From NCBI RefSeq assembly GCF_016805305.1, contig NZ_JAERQN010000001.1:186001-250000 (forward strand): 64,000 nucleotides of DNA, read 5' to 3'. The DNA is from Falsiroseomonas ponticola. Lineage in GTDB: Bacteria; Pseudomonadota; Alphaproteobacteria; Acetobacterales; Acetobacteraceae. This document shows, one piece after another, positions 63,958 through 64,000 of this stretch (the first letter of the stretch is position 1; every line of letters starts with the position of its first letter). The notes beneath the pieces are model-generated. The model was not told the origin of the DNA. It searched no databases and saw only the letters and a list, made by a program, of their open reading frames with translations. A program made the position numbers and the translations under genes.

Positions 63958-64000
63958 CGTCGCCGACCTCCATTCCGCCTATGGCCGCATCCTGGCGCTG
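63950..64000 (+). CDS. Branched-chain-type ABC transporter ATP-binding protein (LivF family), 5' end
   Basis: Only 17 codons are inside the window. The start is TTG 63950, chosen because AAGGAGG (63938-63944) lies 5 bases upstream and the translation LDVADLHSAYGRILAL is the normal LivF beginning; no ATG is available. It overlaps livG by 8 bases and continues beyond the right edge. Confidence 0.85.
   Translation, partial: MLDVADLHSAYGRILAL

Overview
The window reads as a contiguous chromosomal stretch of a very GC-rich alphaproteobacterium, most likely a Roseomonas-like member of the Acetobacteraceae. The signs are strong G/C bias at third codon positions, many start/stop overlaps of the ATGA type, many periplasmic binding proteins of the Bug (TctC) type, and a recF-gyrB pair of alphaproteobacterial style. 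The taxonomic call is an inference from gene content and base composition. No rRNA, tRNA, insertion sequence, prophage or CRISPR array was seen, and no stretch longer than about 300 bases lacks a gene.

Layout. 1-5082 (+): the end of a dipeptide-type ABC importer (binding protein C-terminus, two permeases, two ATPases) with a class II aldolase as last gene. 5077-9468 (-): ureidoglycolate lyase-like protein, a TAXI binding protein overlapping a membrane protein with seven 63-bp repeats, an ABM-domain monooxygenase and a DUF808 membrane protein. 9573-20753: an accessory catabolic zone with four members of the Asp/Glu/hydantoin racemase superfamily, two Bug receptors, a RraA-like aldolase, a class II aldolase, an NtaA-type flavin monooxygenase, a PuuE/allantoinase-like deacetylase, a VOC epimerase and a D-2-hydroxyacid dehydrogenase. 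20705-27569 (-): an eight-gene operon joining a complete branched-chain-type (HAAT) ABC importer to two short-chain dehydrogenases and a lactonase-like metallo-hydrolase. 27682-29304 (-): an ABC-F protein. 29423-31587 (+): Bug receptor plus CaiB/BaiF CoA-transferase. 31589-37190 (-): DadA-like oxidase, orphan peptide-type binding protein, Bug receptor, dihydroxyphthalate decarboxylase-like protein and a frameshifted amidohydrolase, opposite a double-HTH LysR regulator (37274-38575, +). 38547-40630: GNAT, DUF2141 and TIGR03032 proteins. 40634-46475 (-): second HAAT importer with a CaiB/BaiF CoA-transferase, divergent from a LysR regulator (46579-47490). 47492-54720 (-): metallo-hydrolase, gyrB, recF, HWE-type sensor kinase. 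54760-55005 (-): orphan AbrB-like protein. 55107-61216: a phenylacetate (paa) locus with paaG-paaI-paaK-tetR on the minus strand and paaN on the plus strand, separated by a divergent promoter with a perfect TetR palindrome. 60050-64000 (+): third HAAT importer, truncated by the window edge in livF.

How it works together. The window looks like a scavenging island: ten periplasmic binding proteins (three HAAT, two peptide-type, four Bug, one TAXI), several without a permease nearby, each placed beside one to four enzymes acting on carboxylic acids, hydroxy acids, acyl-CoAs or aromatics. The most unusual points are the systematic variation of the catalytic cysteines among the four racemase-superfamily proteins, the in-frame repeat expansions in two proteins, a recF without any ATG/GTG/TTG start, a single-base frameshift in an amidohydrolase, and an array of six adjacent hairpins between a binding-protein gene and its permease gene.
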